A stretch of 64,000 bases of DNA from Marivita sp041725935 (GCA_041725935.1 JBGRQD010000010.1:1-64000), one strand, 5' to 3'. Shown: positions 34,483-46,113, counted from the first letter of the stretch. Numbers and translations: made by a program. The notes: generated by a model not told the origin, from the sequence alone.

Positions 34483-35928
34483 TTACTCCGGATCGGTCTT
34501 GTAGATCAAACGTTCGTCGCAGGGTGCCACACGAAGGATGTTCGTGGTGCCCGGCGTGTTGAACGGCACACCGGCGGTGACGAGGATCTGATCCGTGGCT
34601 TCTGCGTACCCACCGGCACGCGCCGCGCGGGCGGCGTTCACCACGGCCTGCTTGAACCGCTCGAGTTCACCGGTGATCACGCATTCCGTACCCCAAGTGA
34701 GCGCAAGACGGCGCGCCGTCCGGACAGAGCTGGTCATCGCGATGATCGGAACACGAGGACGTTCGCGCGCCGTCAGAAGCGCGGTCGTCCCCGAGAAGGT
34801 GAAACAGCAGATCGCCTTGATGTCGGTGGTTTCGGCAATCTCGCGGGCGGCGGCGACGATACCGTCCGCCACCGTGGCCCGTCTGGCGGCGCGCGACGCC
34901 TCGATGATCTCGGTATAGGTCGGATCGCTTTCCACTTCGATGGCCACATTGTTCATCGTGGTAACCGCTTCGACAGGGTAACTGCCGGCTGCGGATTCTG
35001 CGGACAGCATAATCGCGTCAGAGCCTTCGTAGATCGCGGTCGCAACATCCGACACCTCGGCGCGGGTGGGCATGGGCGAGTCGATCATCGACTCGAGCAT
35101 CTGCGTCGCCACGATCACCGGCTTTGCGGCAGCGCGGCAGCGGCGGATCAGGCGCTTCTGGATCGGCGGGACATTCTGCACCGGCAGTTCGACACCCAGA
35201 TCGCCACGCGCGACCATGATGCCGTCGGACACTTCGAGGATCTCTTCGAACGCCTTGACCCCTGCGGGCTTTTCGATCTTGGACAGGATCGCGGCGCGTC
35301 CCTTGCACAGCTCGCGCGCTTCGATGACATCCTGCGCCCTCTGCACAAAACTGAGCGCGAGCCAGTCGACACCCAGTTCGGCCACGAATTCCAGATCCGC
35401 ACGGTCCTTGTCCGACAGCGCCGCCAAAGGCAGCACCACGTCGGGCACGTTCACACCCTTGCGATTGGAGATGGTTCCCCCGGCGATCACCTTGCAATCG
35501 GCAAAATCCTTGCCGCATGTCTCGACCTTGAGGCGGATCTTGCCGTCGTTGACCAAGAGATGCGCACCCGGCTCGAGCGCCGCGAAAATTTCGGGATGGG
35601 GCAGCGTGACCCGGTCGATGGACCCGTCCTCGTCGGCCAGATCAAGCCGGAACGCGGCACCCTCGACCAGTTCTTCCTCGCCATTTGCAAAGACACCGAC
35701 ACGCAGCTTCGGGCCCTGAAGGTCGGCAAGGATGCCGATGGTGCTGTCGAGATCCTTTTCGATCTGGCGGATGATGGCATGACGTTCGGCGATCTCGGCA
35801 TGGCTGCCATGGCTCATGTTCAGTCGAAAGACATCTGCCCCGGCTTCGTGCAGAGCACGGATCATCTCGTAGCTGCTTGACGCCGGTCCAAGGGTGGCCA
35901 CGATTTTCACACTCCGCAAACGTCTCAT
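34483..35928 (-). CDS. pyk: Pyruvate kinase
   Basis: 481 residues. Converts phosphoenolpyruvate and ADP to pyruvate and ATP, the last glycolytic step. Signature regions: MRRLRSVKIVATLGPASSSYEMI at the start, the catalytic Lys in ILSKIEKPAGVKAFEEIL, and IMVARGDLGVELP for magnesium and substrate binding. Length and layout are typical of the type I/II enzyme. Divergent from the N-formylglutamate amidohydrolase-like gene; the intergenic region contains an operator-like GTTACCGCTAAC at 36010-36021, about 80 bases upstream. Confidence 0.96.
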   Translation of the reverse strand: MRRLRSVKIVATLGPASSSYEMIRALHEAGADVFRLNMSHGSHAEIAERHAIIRQIEKDLDSTIGILADLQGPKLRVGVFANGEEELVEGAAFRLDLADEDGSIDRVTLPHPEIFAALEPGAHLLVNDGKIRLKVETCGKDFADCKVIAGGTISNRKGVNVPDVVLPLAALSDKDRADLEFVAELGVDWLALSFVQRAQDVIEARELCKGRAAILSKIEKPAGVKAFEEILEVSDGIMVARGDLGVELPVQNVPPIQKRLIRRCRAAAKPVIVATQMLESMIDSPMPTRAEVSDVATAIYEGSDAIMLSAESAAGSYPVEAVTTMNNVAIEVESDPTYTEIIEASRAARRATVADGIVAAAREIAETTDIKAICCFTFSGTTALLTARERPRVPIIAMTSSVRTARRLALTWGTECVITGELERFKQAVVNAARAARAGGYAEATDQILVTAGVPFNTPGTTNILRVAPCDERLIYKTDPE

Positions 35929-36009
35929 CGGGATTTCCGTCCTTCACCTGTGTTCTGGTCGATCGTCGCTGCCTTTGGCGCGCTATCCGCGCCGGGATGA
36001 CAACATCAT

Positions 36010-36021
36010 GTTACCGCTAAC
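36010..36021. promoter_or_regulatory. Operator-like palindrome upstream of pyk
   Basis: GTTACCGCTAAC is an almost perfect inverted repeat of the form GTTAN2GC-TAAC. Its right half, CGCTAAC, also occurs upstream of pckA and etfB. The arrangement suggests one central-carbon regulator acts on these genes; the LacI-family CceR/PckR of alphaproteobacteria is a candidate, but its consensus was not checked here. Confidence 0.4.
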
Positions 36022-36097
36022 CTGTTGTTCGCGTTATTGCCCATTTCCCTTTCCGGCGCAACTCAACTATCTGATGCGGTCGGGAGATCACACAGCT

Positions 36098-36835
36098 ATG
36101 ACATATGAACCGTTTTTTGTGCACGGAGAGAACCGGTCCTCGCGTTGGCTGATCACCTGCGATCATGCGACCAACACCGTCCCGCCGGATCTGGGTGGCA
36201 CGTTGGGTCTGCCCGAGGCCGATATGGCCCGGCATATCGCCTTTGATCCCGGGGCAGCGGGTGTCACCCATGCCTTGGCCGATGCACTGGGTGGTACGGC
36301 CATCCTGTCGAATTTCTCGCGGCTGGTGATCGACCCGAACCGGGGCGAGGATGATCCCACGCTGCTGATGCGGCTGTATGACGGATCCGTCATTCCGGGA
36401 AATCGTACCGCAGGAGCCGCCGAAAAGGCGCGCAGGCTGGATGCCTATTACCGCCCCTATCACGATGCGCTGACTGCTCTGGCCGCCCGCCGCGAGGACA
36501 CGGTGATCGTCGCTGTGCATTCCTTCACACGGCAATTGCGCGGCCGTCCAAGTAGGCCGTGGCATGTCGGCATTCTGCACGGCTATGACAGCCGCCTGTC
36601 CGATCCGCTGATCGCCGCACTGAAGGCCGAACCAGATCTCGTGGTTGGGCGCAACGAACCCTATCCGGGTCACCTGCCCGGCGACGCGATAGACCGGCAT
36701 GCCTTGCATCATGGCAGGCAGAACACACTTATCGAATTGCGCAACGACCTGATCGCCACCGAAGCGACGCAGGCGGCATGGGGCGAACGCCTCGCGCCGA
36801 TGCTCAAGGCGGCCTTGGCCCAAACGACCGACTGA
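36098..36835 (+). CDS. N-formylglutamate amidohydrolase-like protein
   Basis: 245 residues of the HutG2-like family of zinc-dependent amidohydrolases. Visible features are WLITCDHATNTVPPDLGG, FSRLVIDPNRGEDDPTLL, IVAVHSFTRQLRGRPSRPWHVGILH and NTLIELRNDL. In histidine breakdown the family splits N-formylglutamate; in other members the substrate differs. The chosen ATG has GGGAGA upstream; the longer frame start lies inside the divergent pyk promoter. It precedes the DUF1244 gene by 17 bases. Confidence 0.87.
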   Translation: MTYEPFFVHGENRSSRWLITCDHATNTVPPDLGGTLGLPEADMARHIAFDPGAAGVTHALADALGGTAILSNFSRLVIDPNRGEDDPTLLMRLYDGSVIPGNRTAGAAEKARRLDAYYRPYHDALTALAARREDTVIVAVHSFTRQLRGRPSRPWHVGILHGYDSRLSDPLIAALKAEPDLVVGRNEPYPGHLPGDAIDRHALHHGRQNTLIELRNDLIATEATQAAWGERLAPMLKAALAQTTD

Positions 36836-36852
36836 ACCAGAGGACATCAGAA

Positions 36853-37170
36853 ATGGACAAACAGACCCAACTTGAAATCGAGGCAGCCGCGTTTCGCCGG
36901 TTGCGTCAGCACCTGATCGAAGACCGGCCCGAGGTGCAGAACATCGACATGATGAACCTGACCGGGTTCTGCCGGAACTGCCTGAGCCGCTGGTACCAGG
37001 AAGCCGCCAATGAGCGCGGGATCGAAATGGACAAGGACGCGGGGCGCGAGGCGTTCTACGGCATGCCGATGTCTGAGTGGAAAGAGCGTTACCAGACCGA
37101 GGCGAGCGACACGCAGAAAGCCGCCTTTGATGTCGCGTTCAAGGAAAACGTCACCGACAAGAACGGCTGA
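36853..37170 (+). CDS. DUF1244 family protein
   Basis: 105 residues. The conserved core FRRLRQHLIEDRPEVQNIDMMNLTGFCRNCLSRWY, with the CRNC cysteine pair, is typical of DUF1244, a widespread proteobacterial family, function unknown. Start at 36853 is preceded by AGAGGA. It immediately follows the N-formylglutamate amidohydrolase-like gene and probably shares its transcript. Confidence 0.88.
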   Translation: MDKQTQLEIEAAAFRRLRQHLIEDRPEVQNIDMMNLTGFCRNCLSRWYQEAANERGIEMDKDAGREAFYGMPMSEWKERYQTEASDTQKAAFDVAFKENVTDKNG

Positions 37171-37180
37171 TCCCGGCAGC

Positions 37181-37206
37181 GCCAGTCCTCTTCGACAAGG
37201 ACTGGC
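37181..37206. terminator. Hairpin between DUF1244 and cobalamin adenosyltransferase genes
   Basis: A perfect nine-base stem, GCCAGTCCT paired with AGGACTGGC, with an eight-base loop lies between two convergent genes. It lacks a T-run but is well placed to end transcription from both sides. Confidence 0.5.
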
Positions 37207-37218
37207 CCACCTGACCCG

Positions 37219-37791
37219 TCAGCGGTTCGCCCCGGGCACCCAGAGCACATCTGCCTTGCCATCATCATTGGCAACGCGGGCCGCGACGAAGAACCAATCG
37301 CTCAGACGGTTCAGGTACTTGACCGCATCCGGGTTCACGCTTTCCATTGTGGCAAGCTCGACCGTCAGACGCTCGGCACGGCGCGCCACGGTGCGGCACT
37401 GGTGCATATGCGCCGACAAAGACGAGCCACCGGGCAAGATGAAGCTGCGCAGCGGTTCCAGCTTGGCGTTCATCGCGTCGATCTCGGCCTCGAGCCGGTC
37501 CACCTGCGACCCCACAATGCGCAACGGCGGATATTCTGAATCCGCGTCCTTTTCCATGTCGGGGCGGCAAAGGTCGGCACCGAGGTCGAACAGATCGTTC
37601 TGAATCCGCGACAGATTGGCGTCAAGCTCTCCGTCGGTGTGCAGACGCGCCAGTCCGACTATCGCGTTCAGCTCGTCCACCGTGCCATAGGCGGTCACCC
37701 GCATGGAATGTTTGGCCACACGCGCGCCATTGCCCAGGGCGGTTTCCCCGTCATCTCCGGTCTTGGTGTAGATCTTGTTCAGGACAACCAT
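37219..37791 (-). CDS. ATP:cob(I)alamin adenosyltransferase (PduO type)
   Basis: 190 residues. It makes adenosylcobalamin from cob(I)alamin and ATP, the coenzyme of methylmalonyl-CoA and ethylmalonyl-CoA mutases. The ATP site is at the start, KIYTKTGDDGETALGNG, and the conserved helices contain AYGTVDELNAIVG and RTVARRAERLTVEL. GGGGAG precedes the ATG. Three bases separate it from the twin-membrane protein gene upstream. Fits the ethylmalonyl-CoA pathway gene at 55.6 kb. Confidence 0.94.
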   Translation of the reverse strand: MVVLNKIYTKTGDDGETALGNGARVAKHSMRVTAYGTVDELNAIVGLARLHTDGELDANLSRIQNDLFDLGADLCRPDMEKDADSEYPPLRIVGSQVDRLEAEIDAMNAKLEPLRSFILPGGSSLSAHMHQCRTVARRAERLTVELATMESVNPDAVKYLNRLSDWFFVAARVANDDGKADVLWVPGANR

Positions 37792-37794
37792 GAT

Positions 37795-37995
37795 TTACTC
37801 TCCCCGCAGCCAGACGAACAGCAGGATCAGAGCCACTGCCGCGAACTGTGCAATGATCCGCCAGCGCATCGCCTTGTTGGCATATTTCTTGTTGAACTCG
37901 CCACCTTTGGCAAAGCTGCCGATGCCGAAAAAGAGGACAGCCACGACCGCCAGACAGGCAATGGCGGCAACGATGAACAGCGGGTCTTGCATCAT
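37795..37995 (-). CDS. Small two-helix membrane protein (HIG1-like)
   Basis: 66 residues: two membrane segments (FIVAAIACLAVVAVLFFGIGSFA and RIIAQFAAVALILLFVWL) around a basic loop KGGEFNKKYANKAMRWR. This matches the twin-transmembrane or HIG1-domain proteins common in alphaproteobacteria, some linked to respiratory complexes. The two adjacent ATGs at 37995 and 37992 are both usable; AAGGAAG lies upstream. The cobalamin adenosyltransferase gene follows at once. Confidence 0.78.
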   Translation of the reverse strand: MMQDPLFIVAAIACLAVVAVLFFGIGSFAKGGEFNKKYANKAMRWRIIAQFAAVALILLFVWLRGE

Positions 37996-38063
37996 GGCGG
38001 GGTCTTCCTTCGATTGGTGTTCCCGGGGATGTAGCCGTAGCGCGGCGCAAGGCGAATGAAAAG

Positions 38064-38891
38064 TCAGCCTTTGGACAAAACCCAATCCAGCATGCGCGTC
38101 GGCAGCAACCTGCGGGCAATTGCCATCGCATGGGTCGGGGTCGTCACGCGGTAGCGCGCCTTGGGTCGCTTGGCAGTCAGGGCTTTCTCGACCGCCTCCG
38201 TGACCGCCGAAGCGGGCCATTGCACTTTTGAACTGCTGCCTTTTTTCAGCATGTCGAGAAGCGTGGATTCGTATTGCGCACGGCGCGGTGACGACTGCCA
38301 GTCGACCCATTGTTCGAATTGCTTGATCGCGTTCTTGCGGAAATCGGTCTCGATCGGCCCCGGTTCGATCAGGACGACATGGATGCCCGTCTCGGCCATC
38401 TCCATGCGCAACACGTCGGCATAGCCCTCGAGCGCGAATTTCGTTGCCACATAGGCTCCGCGATATTTCATTCCGACGAGGCCAAGGACGGACGAGTTGA
38501 ACAGAATACGGCCCCCACCCTGTGCCCGCATGGACGGGATCAGGTGACGGTTCAGATCATGCCATCCGAGGAAATTCGCCTCGAACTGCGCGCGCATTCC
38601 GTCAGCGGGAATATCCTCCAACGGGCCGGGCAAGGCATATGCGCCATTGTGGAACACGGCGTCCAGCCTGCCATTCGTCTGGCCAAGGACGTCTGCGGCA
38701 CAGCGCGCGATGCTGGCAGCGTCCTGATAATCCAGTTGCGGTGCGCTGAAACCTTCGGCAGCCCGCGCGTCACAATCCTCTTGCGCACGACAGGACGCGA
38801 AGACCGTCCACCCAAGCGATTTGAACCGAAGTGCCGTATCGAGGCCGATCCCCGAAGAGCAGCCGGTGATCAGGATTGTTTTCGAGTTCAC
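38064..38891 (-). CDS. Short-chain dehydrogenase/reductase
   Basis: 275 residues of the classical SDR family. The cofactor motif is TGCSSGIG, the NxxG region is HNGAY, and the catalytic Tyr and Lys are in YVATKFALEGY. The start codon is GTG at 38891, one base after the stop of the SH3-like gene, so expression is coupled. It reduces or oxidises an unknown alcohol or ketone with NAD(P)H. Confidence 0.87.
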   Translation of the reverse strand: MNSKTILITGCSSGIGLDTALRFKSLGWTVFASCRAQEDCDARAAEGFSAPQLDYQDAASIARCAADVLGQTNGRLDAVFHNGAYALPGPLEDIPADGMRAQFEANFLGWHDLNRHLIPSMRAQGGGRILFNSSVLGLVGMKYRGAYVATKFALEGYADVLRMEMAETGIHVVLIEPGPIETDFRKNAIKQFEQWVDWQSSPRRAQYESTLLDMLKKGSSSKVQWPASAVTEAVEKALTAKRPKARYRVTTPTHAMAIARRLLPTRMLDWVLSKG

Positions 38892-38892
38892 A

Positions 38893-39429
38893 TCAATTGG
38901 CAGCCGTCACAAGGCGTTCGGCCATCCACCCTTCATCACCTGTCTCGGTCGCACGTAGATGCAGCCAGCCGTTGCCTTCATCCTGCAGGATTTCGACCAT
39001 GTCATTGCGAACGAGCCTTCCGACCACGGCATAATCCGTTCCCGGACCACCGCGCAAGTTCACTCTGTCACCATCAACAAATCGCAGATCACGCTGGGCA
39101 ATGGTCAACACCTCTTCGGCCGGCGCGGCGGCTTGGCCCGGCGCATCCACAACCATTTCGGTCTCAAGCGCGGCAGGCGTCACGGTAACTGCGGCATCCG
39201 TGACAACAGGCTCGATCACGGCGCGGGCGGGTGCGATATCGGTCAGGACCGAACCGCCGTTGTCGGACCGGGCCACGATTTCGGGCCTCGGTTGCGGTGC
39301 GACAACACTTGGTTTGGGATCAGCGAAAACCACCAGCGATGTGTCGCCGGGTTCAAAATCGGCACCGCCGGACAGTTCGTAAAATGCCATGGCCATGACC
39401 GCAAACGCGATCAAAATATATTTGTTCAT
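38893..39429 (-). CDS. Membrane-anchored SH3b-domain protein
   Basis: 178 residues. The N-terminus is a short hydrophobic anchor or signal (ILIAFAVMAMAFYELSG), followed by a Pro/Val/Thr/Ala-rich linker and a C-terminal bacterial SH3 domain (VDGDRVNLRGGPGTDYAVVGRLVRNDMVEILQDEG). SH3b domains bind cell-wall peptides. Probably periplasmic. The downstream SDR gene starts after one base. Transcribed away from parC, with a shared 155-base intergenic region. Confidence 0.82.
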   Translation of the reverse strand: MNKYILIAFAVMAMAFYELSGGADFEPGDTSLVVFADPKPSVVAPQPRPEIVARSDNGGSVLTDIAPARAVIEPVVTDAAVTVTPAALETEMVVDAPGQAAAPAEEVLTIAQRDLRFVDGDRVNLRGGPGTDYAVVGRLVRNDMVEILQDEGNGWLHLRATETGDEGWMAERLVTAAN

Positions 39430-39585
39430 TACAACCCCCAGGGCGGACTCTACTCACACACAGCCCGGTTTACTCTACCACAGGTCGACGAATACCGTGA
39501 TTCTCCGTTCGGTCCGAAGGGGAAACGGAAAAAATATTCCCGCAATTGCTTTACGGCCTCAGAGGGGGTGAGTATCACATCATCT

Positions 39586-41901
<2,316 letters not shown>

Positions 41902-41923
41902 CACGGACACTCTGACAACCGAA

Positions 41924-43087
41924 GTGGTCGGCACCCGCAAGACGCTGTTCTGGCTGGCACTCAAAACCGGTGTGCTGACCGTTCTGACCCTTGGCTTTTA
42001 CCGCTTCTGGATGCGCACAAAGCTGCGGCGCTGGTACTGGTCGGCCATCCGTCCCGGTGGGCATCCGCTCGAATACGTGGGCGACCCGATTGAAAAGCTG
42101 CTGGGCTTTCTGTTCGCCGTTGTCGTGCTGGCCTTCTACATCGGGATCGTGAACCTGATCCTGATGTTTGCCAGCTTTTCGCTGTTTCAGGACAATTTCG
42201 CGGCCTATGCCACAAGTCTCGTCGGGGTGATCCCGCTCTGGTTCTATGCCCAGTACCGCGCGCGGCGTTACGTTTTGGCGCGGACCCGGTGGCGCGGCCT
42301 GCGGTTCGGGCTCGAGCCCGGAGCATGGGGCTACGCATGGCGCGCCATTCTGCATTGGTCGGTGACGATCCTCAGCCTTGGGCTGCTCTTGCCGCGCATG
42401 ACGTTCTGGCTTGAGAAATACAAGGCTGACCGAACGTTTTTCGGCACGGCGCGGATGGCGCAGGGCGGCACGTGGACGATGCTTTATCCCGCGATGAACC
42501 CGATGTTCCTCGCGCTTGCAGTCGCTTTGTCCGGTGGTGCCGCGATCCTGTCGGGCAACCTGGCGGTCGGCACCGGAATTTGCATCTTTGCCGGCTTTAT
42601 CGGCCTTTACGGGTTGGTCTTTTACCGTGTCGACACTTTGCGGCGGCTGACCGAGGCGAAGACGATCAACGGCGTGGGCTTCACCATGGCACCCAACGCG
42701 TTCCGGGTGCTGATGATTTACGTTCTGGGCACACTGCTGGCTGCGGCTGCCGTGTTCTTTCCGCTTGTCCTTTTGGGCATCCTGATGCTGCTGATCCAGT
42801 CCGGCGACATGCTGGCCGATATGGGGCTTGAGGACGTGATCGCGCCGATTGCGGGGATGGGCCGCTACGCCATCATCGGGGCCAGCGTGATGATCTATTT
42901 CACCATCTTCCTTTTGTGGTCGGCTTTGACCAACGTGTTCATCACCCTGCCCGTGATCCGTCACTATTTCTCGTCGCTGACCCTTTCACCAGCCTCTGCC
43001 GCCAATAGCATCCGACAGCGCCCGCGCGACGAATTCGAAGAGGCCGAAGGGTTCGCCGATGCGCTGGATGTGGGGGCGTCGCTATGA
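41924..43087 (+). CDS. DUF898 membrane protein
   Basis: About 387 residues with multiple hydrophobic segments of the DUF898 (YjgN) family. Typical stretches are TLFWLALKTGVLTVLTLGFYRFWMRTKLRRWYWSAI and GVGFTMAPNAFRVLMIYVLG. Its function is unknown. The start is not certain: no ATG lies between the parC stop and the conserved sequence, so GTG 41924 is offered, while an ATG at 41747 would lie inside parC. The stop overlaps the start of the M48 protease gene (ATGA), implying the two proteins work together. Confidence 0.78.
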   Translation: MVGTRKTLFWLALKTGVLTVLTLGFYRFWMRTKLRRWYWSAIRPGGHPLEYVGDPIEKLLGFLFAVVVLAFYIGIVNLILMFASFSLFQDNFAAYATSLVGVIPLWFYAQYRARRYVLARTRWRGLRFGLEPGAWGYAWRAILHWSVTILSLGLLLPRMTFWLEKYKADRTFFGTARMAQGGTWTMLYPAMNPMFLALAVALSGGAAILSGNLAVGTGICIFAGFIGLYGLVFYRVDTLRRLTEAKTINGVGFTMAPNAFRVLMIYVLGTLLAAAAVFFPLVLLGILMLLIQSGDMLADMGLEDVIAPIAGMGRYAIIGASVMIYFTIFLLWSALTNVFITLPVIRHYFSSLTLSPASAANSIRQRPRDEFEEAEGFADALDVGASL

Positions 43088-44205
43088 CCGTTTTGCACGT
43101 GGGTCGCAGCCCGGCATCATTTTCAGCCACCGGCACCTATTTCGACGGCATCGCTGCTGCGCCGACACAGGTCGCGGTGACGGTGGATGAAGACGCACAG
43201 GCGCTGGTCGGGCTGACCGACAGCGGCGTTCGCATCACATGGTCGCTGAAAGACATCCGCGAAGTGCCGGATCAGGCGGGCGGCGATCAGATGCTCCTGC
43301 AGCTCTCTGACGATCCGGTTCAGCGCATCCTTTTGAACGATCACAGCCTCGCGCCACGCCTGCCCAACCGAACCAAGCGCCCCAAGGTCACCAAGCGCGG
43401 GCCCTTGATCGGCTGGGCTCTGGCTGCTGTGGCCTCTGTTGCGCTGATTATCTTCGTACTTGTGCCCACCATGGCCAACCAGCTGGCGCGCTTCATCCCG
43501 CCCGAAGGCGAACGCGCCTTGGGCGAGGTGACGTTTAATCAGATCCGCAGCGCGCTGGATCAGACCGGGCTGAACCCCGTGCCGGTCTGCGACAACCCCG
43601 AGGGCCTGGCCGCACTGTCCAAGATGGAGGCACGTCTGCAGGCCGCTCTGCCAGAAGAACAGATCCTGAACGTGTCGGTGCTGGATCACGAGATGATCAA
43701 CGCCTTTGCCCTTCCCGGCAATTACATCGTTTTCTTTCGCGGCCTGATCGAAAAAGCCGAGACCCCGGAAGAGGTGGCTGCGGTCTTTGCGCATGAAATT
43801 GGCCACGTTGTCAGCCGCGATCCAACACGCCATGCGCTGCGATCGGCAGGGTCTCTGGGTGTGCTGGGATTGCTGTTCGGAGATTTCGCCGGGGGTGCCG
43901 CCGTGTTGTTGCTGGCAGAACGTCTGATCGAGGCGCAATACAGCCAGGAGGCCGAAGCGGATGCCGATGTGTTCGCCCATGCCGTGATGCTGGACGCACA
44001 GATCGCGCCTTCCGCCCTAGCCACGATGTTCGAGCGTTTTCTAGCGCTTGGCGGCGATGCAGGCCCTTTTGTTTCGCATTTCCTGAGCCATCCCACTCTT
44101 GGTGACCGGGTTCAGGCCGCACGGGACGCGACACCTGCGGGGTTCGATGCTGTGCCGCTGCTGACAGCGCAGGAATGGCGCGCACTGCAGAATATCTGCG
44201 ATTGA
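43084..44205 (+). CDS. M48-family membrane metalloprotease
   Basis: 373 residues. A membrane helix at about 110-130 (LIGWALAAVASVALIIFVLV) separates an N-terminal cytoplasmic part from the zinc protease domain, whose motif HEIGH (in VFAHEIGHVVSRDP) binds zinc with the later Glu of EAEADADVFA. M48 enzymes such as BepA and HtpX handle envelope protein quality. Overlaps the end of the DUF898 gene by four bases, an arrangement that suggests a joint role. Confidence 0.9.
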   Translation: MTVLHVGRSPASFSATGTYFDGIAAAPTQVAVTVDEDAQALVGLTDSGVRITWSLKDIREVPDQAGGDQMLLQLSDDPVQRILLNDHSLAPRLPNRTKRPKVTKRGPLIGWALAAVASVALIIFVLVPTMANQLARFIPPEGERALGEVTFNQIRSALDQTGLNPVPVCDNPEGLAALSKMEARLQAALPEEQILNVSVLDHEMINAFALPGNYIVFFRGLIEKAETPEEVAAVFAHEIGHVVSRDPTRHALRSAGSLGVLGLLFGDFAGGAAVLLLAERLIEAQYSQEAEADADVFAHAVMLDAQIAPSALATMFERFLALGGDAGPFVSHFLSHPTLGDRVQAARDATPAGFDAVPLLTAQEWRALQNICD

Positions 44206-44256
44206 TGCCGCGTTGCACGCTCCAGGGACACGTTTACTGGAAAACGCGACGTCCAA

Positions 44257-44266
44257 TGGCGCTAAC
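44257..44266. promoter_or_regulatory. GCGCTAAC element upstream of etfBA
   Basis: TGGCGCTAAC contains the octamer GCGCTAAC seen also upstream of pckA. It lies 107 bases before the etfB start. It is a single half-site here, so chance is a fair alternative; it is reported only as part of the shared pattern. Confidence 0.3.
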
Positions 44267-44372
44267 GTGACGATTTTGCCCTGTTTCCCCTGATCAGGGT
44301 TGGGTATCCCTTGCCCGGAAGAAACGTCAGAATCGCGGATTTCCCCGCGATCCCAACGAGAGGAACACGCCC

Positions 44373-45131
44373 ATGAAGGTCCTGGTACCTGTCAAACGCG
44401 TCATCGATTACAACGTGAAAGTTCGCGTCAAAGCGGATGGTTCCGGTGTCGATCTCGCCAACGTCAAGATGTCGATGAACCCGTTTGACGAGATCGCCGT
44501 CGAAGAGGCGATCCGTCTGAAAGAAGCCGGCAAGGCCGACGAGATTGTGGCCGTCAGCATCGGCGTCAAGCAAAGCCAAGAAACGCTGCGCACCGCCCTC
44601 GCGATGGGCGCGGACCGCGCGATCCTTGTGGTTGCTGCCGATGACGTGCACACCGATATCGAGCCGCTGGCCGTGGCGAAAATTCTTGCCGCCATCGTCA
44701 AGGAAGAAGAGCCGGGTCTCGTGCTCTGCGGCAAGCAGGCCATCGACAACGACATGAACGCCACCGGCCAGATGCTGTCGGCGCTGCTGGGCTGGTCGCA
44801 GGCGATGTATGCCAACAACGTGGATATCGACGGCGACCATGCGGTTGTGACTCGCGAAGTCGATGGCGGTTTGCAGACCATCAAGGTCAAGATGCCGACC
44901 ATCATCTCGACCGACCTGCGCCTCAACGAGCCGCGTTACGCGTCGCTGCCAAACATCATGAAGGCCAAGAAAAAGCCCTTGGATGAAAAGACAGCCGCCG
45001 ATTACGGTGTCGATGTCACGCCGCGCCTTGAGATCGTGAAAACCTCCGAGCCCGCAGAGCGCGCGGCAGGTATCAAGGTGGGTTCGGTCGACGAACTGGT
45101 TGCGAAACTCAAAGAAGCAGGAGCTGTATAA
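44373..45131 (+). CDS. etfB: Electron transfer flavoprotein beta subunit
   Basis: 252 residues. With EtfA it carries electrons from acyl-CoA and dimethylglycine-type dehydrogenases to the quinone pool. Family features include the start MKVLVPVKRVIDYNVKVRVKADG and DFLRMGAD-like nucleotide contacts around ALAMGADRAILV, and the recognition loop MKAKKKPLD. GAGAGGAA precedes the ATG. It overlaps etfA (TAATG). Supports both the methylsuccinyl-CoA dehydrogenase and dimethylglycine dehydrogenase-type genes downstream in the window. Confidence 0.97.
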   Translation: MKVLVPVKRVIDYNVKVRVKADGSGVDLANVKMSMNPFDEIAVEEAIRLKEAGKADEIVAVSIGVKQSQETLRTALAMGADRAILVVAADDVHTDIEPLAVAKILAAIVKEEEPGLVLCGKQAIDNDMNATGQMLSALLGWSQAMYANNVDIDGDHAVVTREVDGGLQTIKVKMPTIISTDLRLNEPRYASLPNIMKAKKKPLDEKTAADYGVDVTPRLEIVKTSEPAERAAGIKVGSVDELVAKLKEAGAV

Positions 45132-46060
45132 TGGCCGTTCTTCTGATTGCCGAGATCACCGATGGCGCGCTTTCGATGGACGCCACAGCCAAGTCCGTGA
45201 CCGCCGCCAAGGCGCTTGGGGATGTCGTGGTTCTGGCCGCTGGTGCCAGCGCCAAGGCCGCCGCTGACCAGGCCGCGACCATCGAGGGTGTGTCCAAGGT
45301 GCTGCTGGCCGAGGATGACCTTTACGGTCACCGCCTTGCCGAACCTGTCTCGACCCTGATCGCGTCGATTGCGGGCGACTACACCCATATCGTCGCCCCG
45401 GCGACCACCGACGCCAAGAACATCCTGCCCCGCGTGGCAGCCCTGCTTGACGTGATGGTCCTGACCGATGTGACCGCCGTGGTCGACGCCGACACGTTCG
45501 AACGCCCGATCTACGCGGGCAACGCGATCCAGACGGTCAAATCCTCGGATGCGACCAAGGTGATCTCGTTCCGCACCTCGACCTTCGACGCAGCCGCAAC
45601 GGGTGGTTCCGCCTCGGTCGACGTGATTGCGGCCGCTGACAATCCGGGCCTTTCCGAATGGGTCGAGGACAAGGTCGCCGCAAGCGACCGTCCGGAGCTG
45701 ACCTCGGCCGGGATCGTCGTGTCCGGTGGCCGTGGCGTCGGATCCGAAGACGATTTCGCGATGATCGAAAAGCTGGCAGACACGCTGGGCGCTGCAGTCG
45801 GCGCGTCGCGTGCCGCGGTGGATTCAGGCTTTGCGCCGAACGACTGGCAGGTCGGCCAGACCGGCAAGGTTGTGGCACCGGATCTCTATATCGCGGTCGG
45901 TATCTCGGGTGCGATCCAGCACCTTGCCGGCATGAAGGACAGCAAGATCATCGTCGCCATCAACAAGGACGAAGAAGCCCCGATCTTCCAGGTGGCGGAT
46001 TACGGGCTTGTTGCGGACCTGTTCACAGCTGTGCCGGAACTGACCGAAAAGCTGAGCTGA
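45131..46060 (+). CDS. etfA: Electron transfer flavoprotein alpha subunit
   Basis: 309 residues. The FAD domain in the C-terminal half contains GRGVGSEDDFAMIEKLADTLGAAVGASRAAVDSG, GQTGKVVAPDLYIAVGISGAIQHLAGMKDSK and INKDEEAPIFQVADYGLVADLF, the full EtfA signature. It pairs with EtfB and hands electrons to ETF-ubiquinone oxidoreductase. Start overlaps the etfB stop. A terminator follows. Confidence 0.98.
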   Translation: MAVLLIAEITDGALSMDATAKSVTAAKALGDVVVLAAGASAKAAADQAATIEGVSKVLLAEDDLYGHRLAEPVSTLIASIAGDYTHIVAPATTDAKNILPRVAALLDVMVLTDVTAVVDADTFERPIYAGNAIQTVKSSDATKVISFRTSTFDAAATGGSASVDVIAAADNPGLSEWVEDKVAASDRPELTSAGIVVSGGRGVGSEDDFAMIEKLADTLGAAVGASRAAVDSGFAPNDWQVGQTGKVVAPDLYIAVGISGAIQHLAGMKDSKIIVAINKDEEAPIFQVADYGLVADLFTAVPELTEKLS

Positions 46061-46083
46061 CCTACCTTTCGATGAACCAAAGG

Positions 46084-46113
46084 CGGCGCGCTTTGCCCAA
46101 GTGCGCCGTTTTT
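46084..46113 (+). terminator. Intrinsic terminator of etfBA
   Basis: CGGCGC and GCGCCG form a six-base stem across a thirteen-base loop, followed by TTTTTC. It lies 24 bases after the etfA stop, overlapping the end of the convergent gene. The stem is short but the U-run is good. Confidence 0.65.

Noticed and set aside
38959..39585. Upstream 200-codon extension of parC
   Set aside because: It runs antisense through the SH3b gene and does not match ParC; the family start is at 39586.
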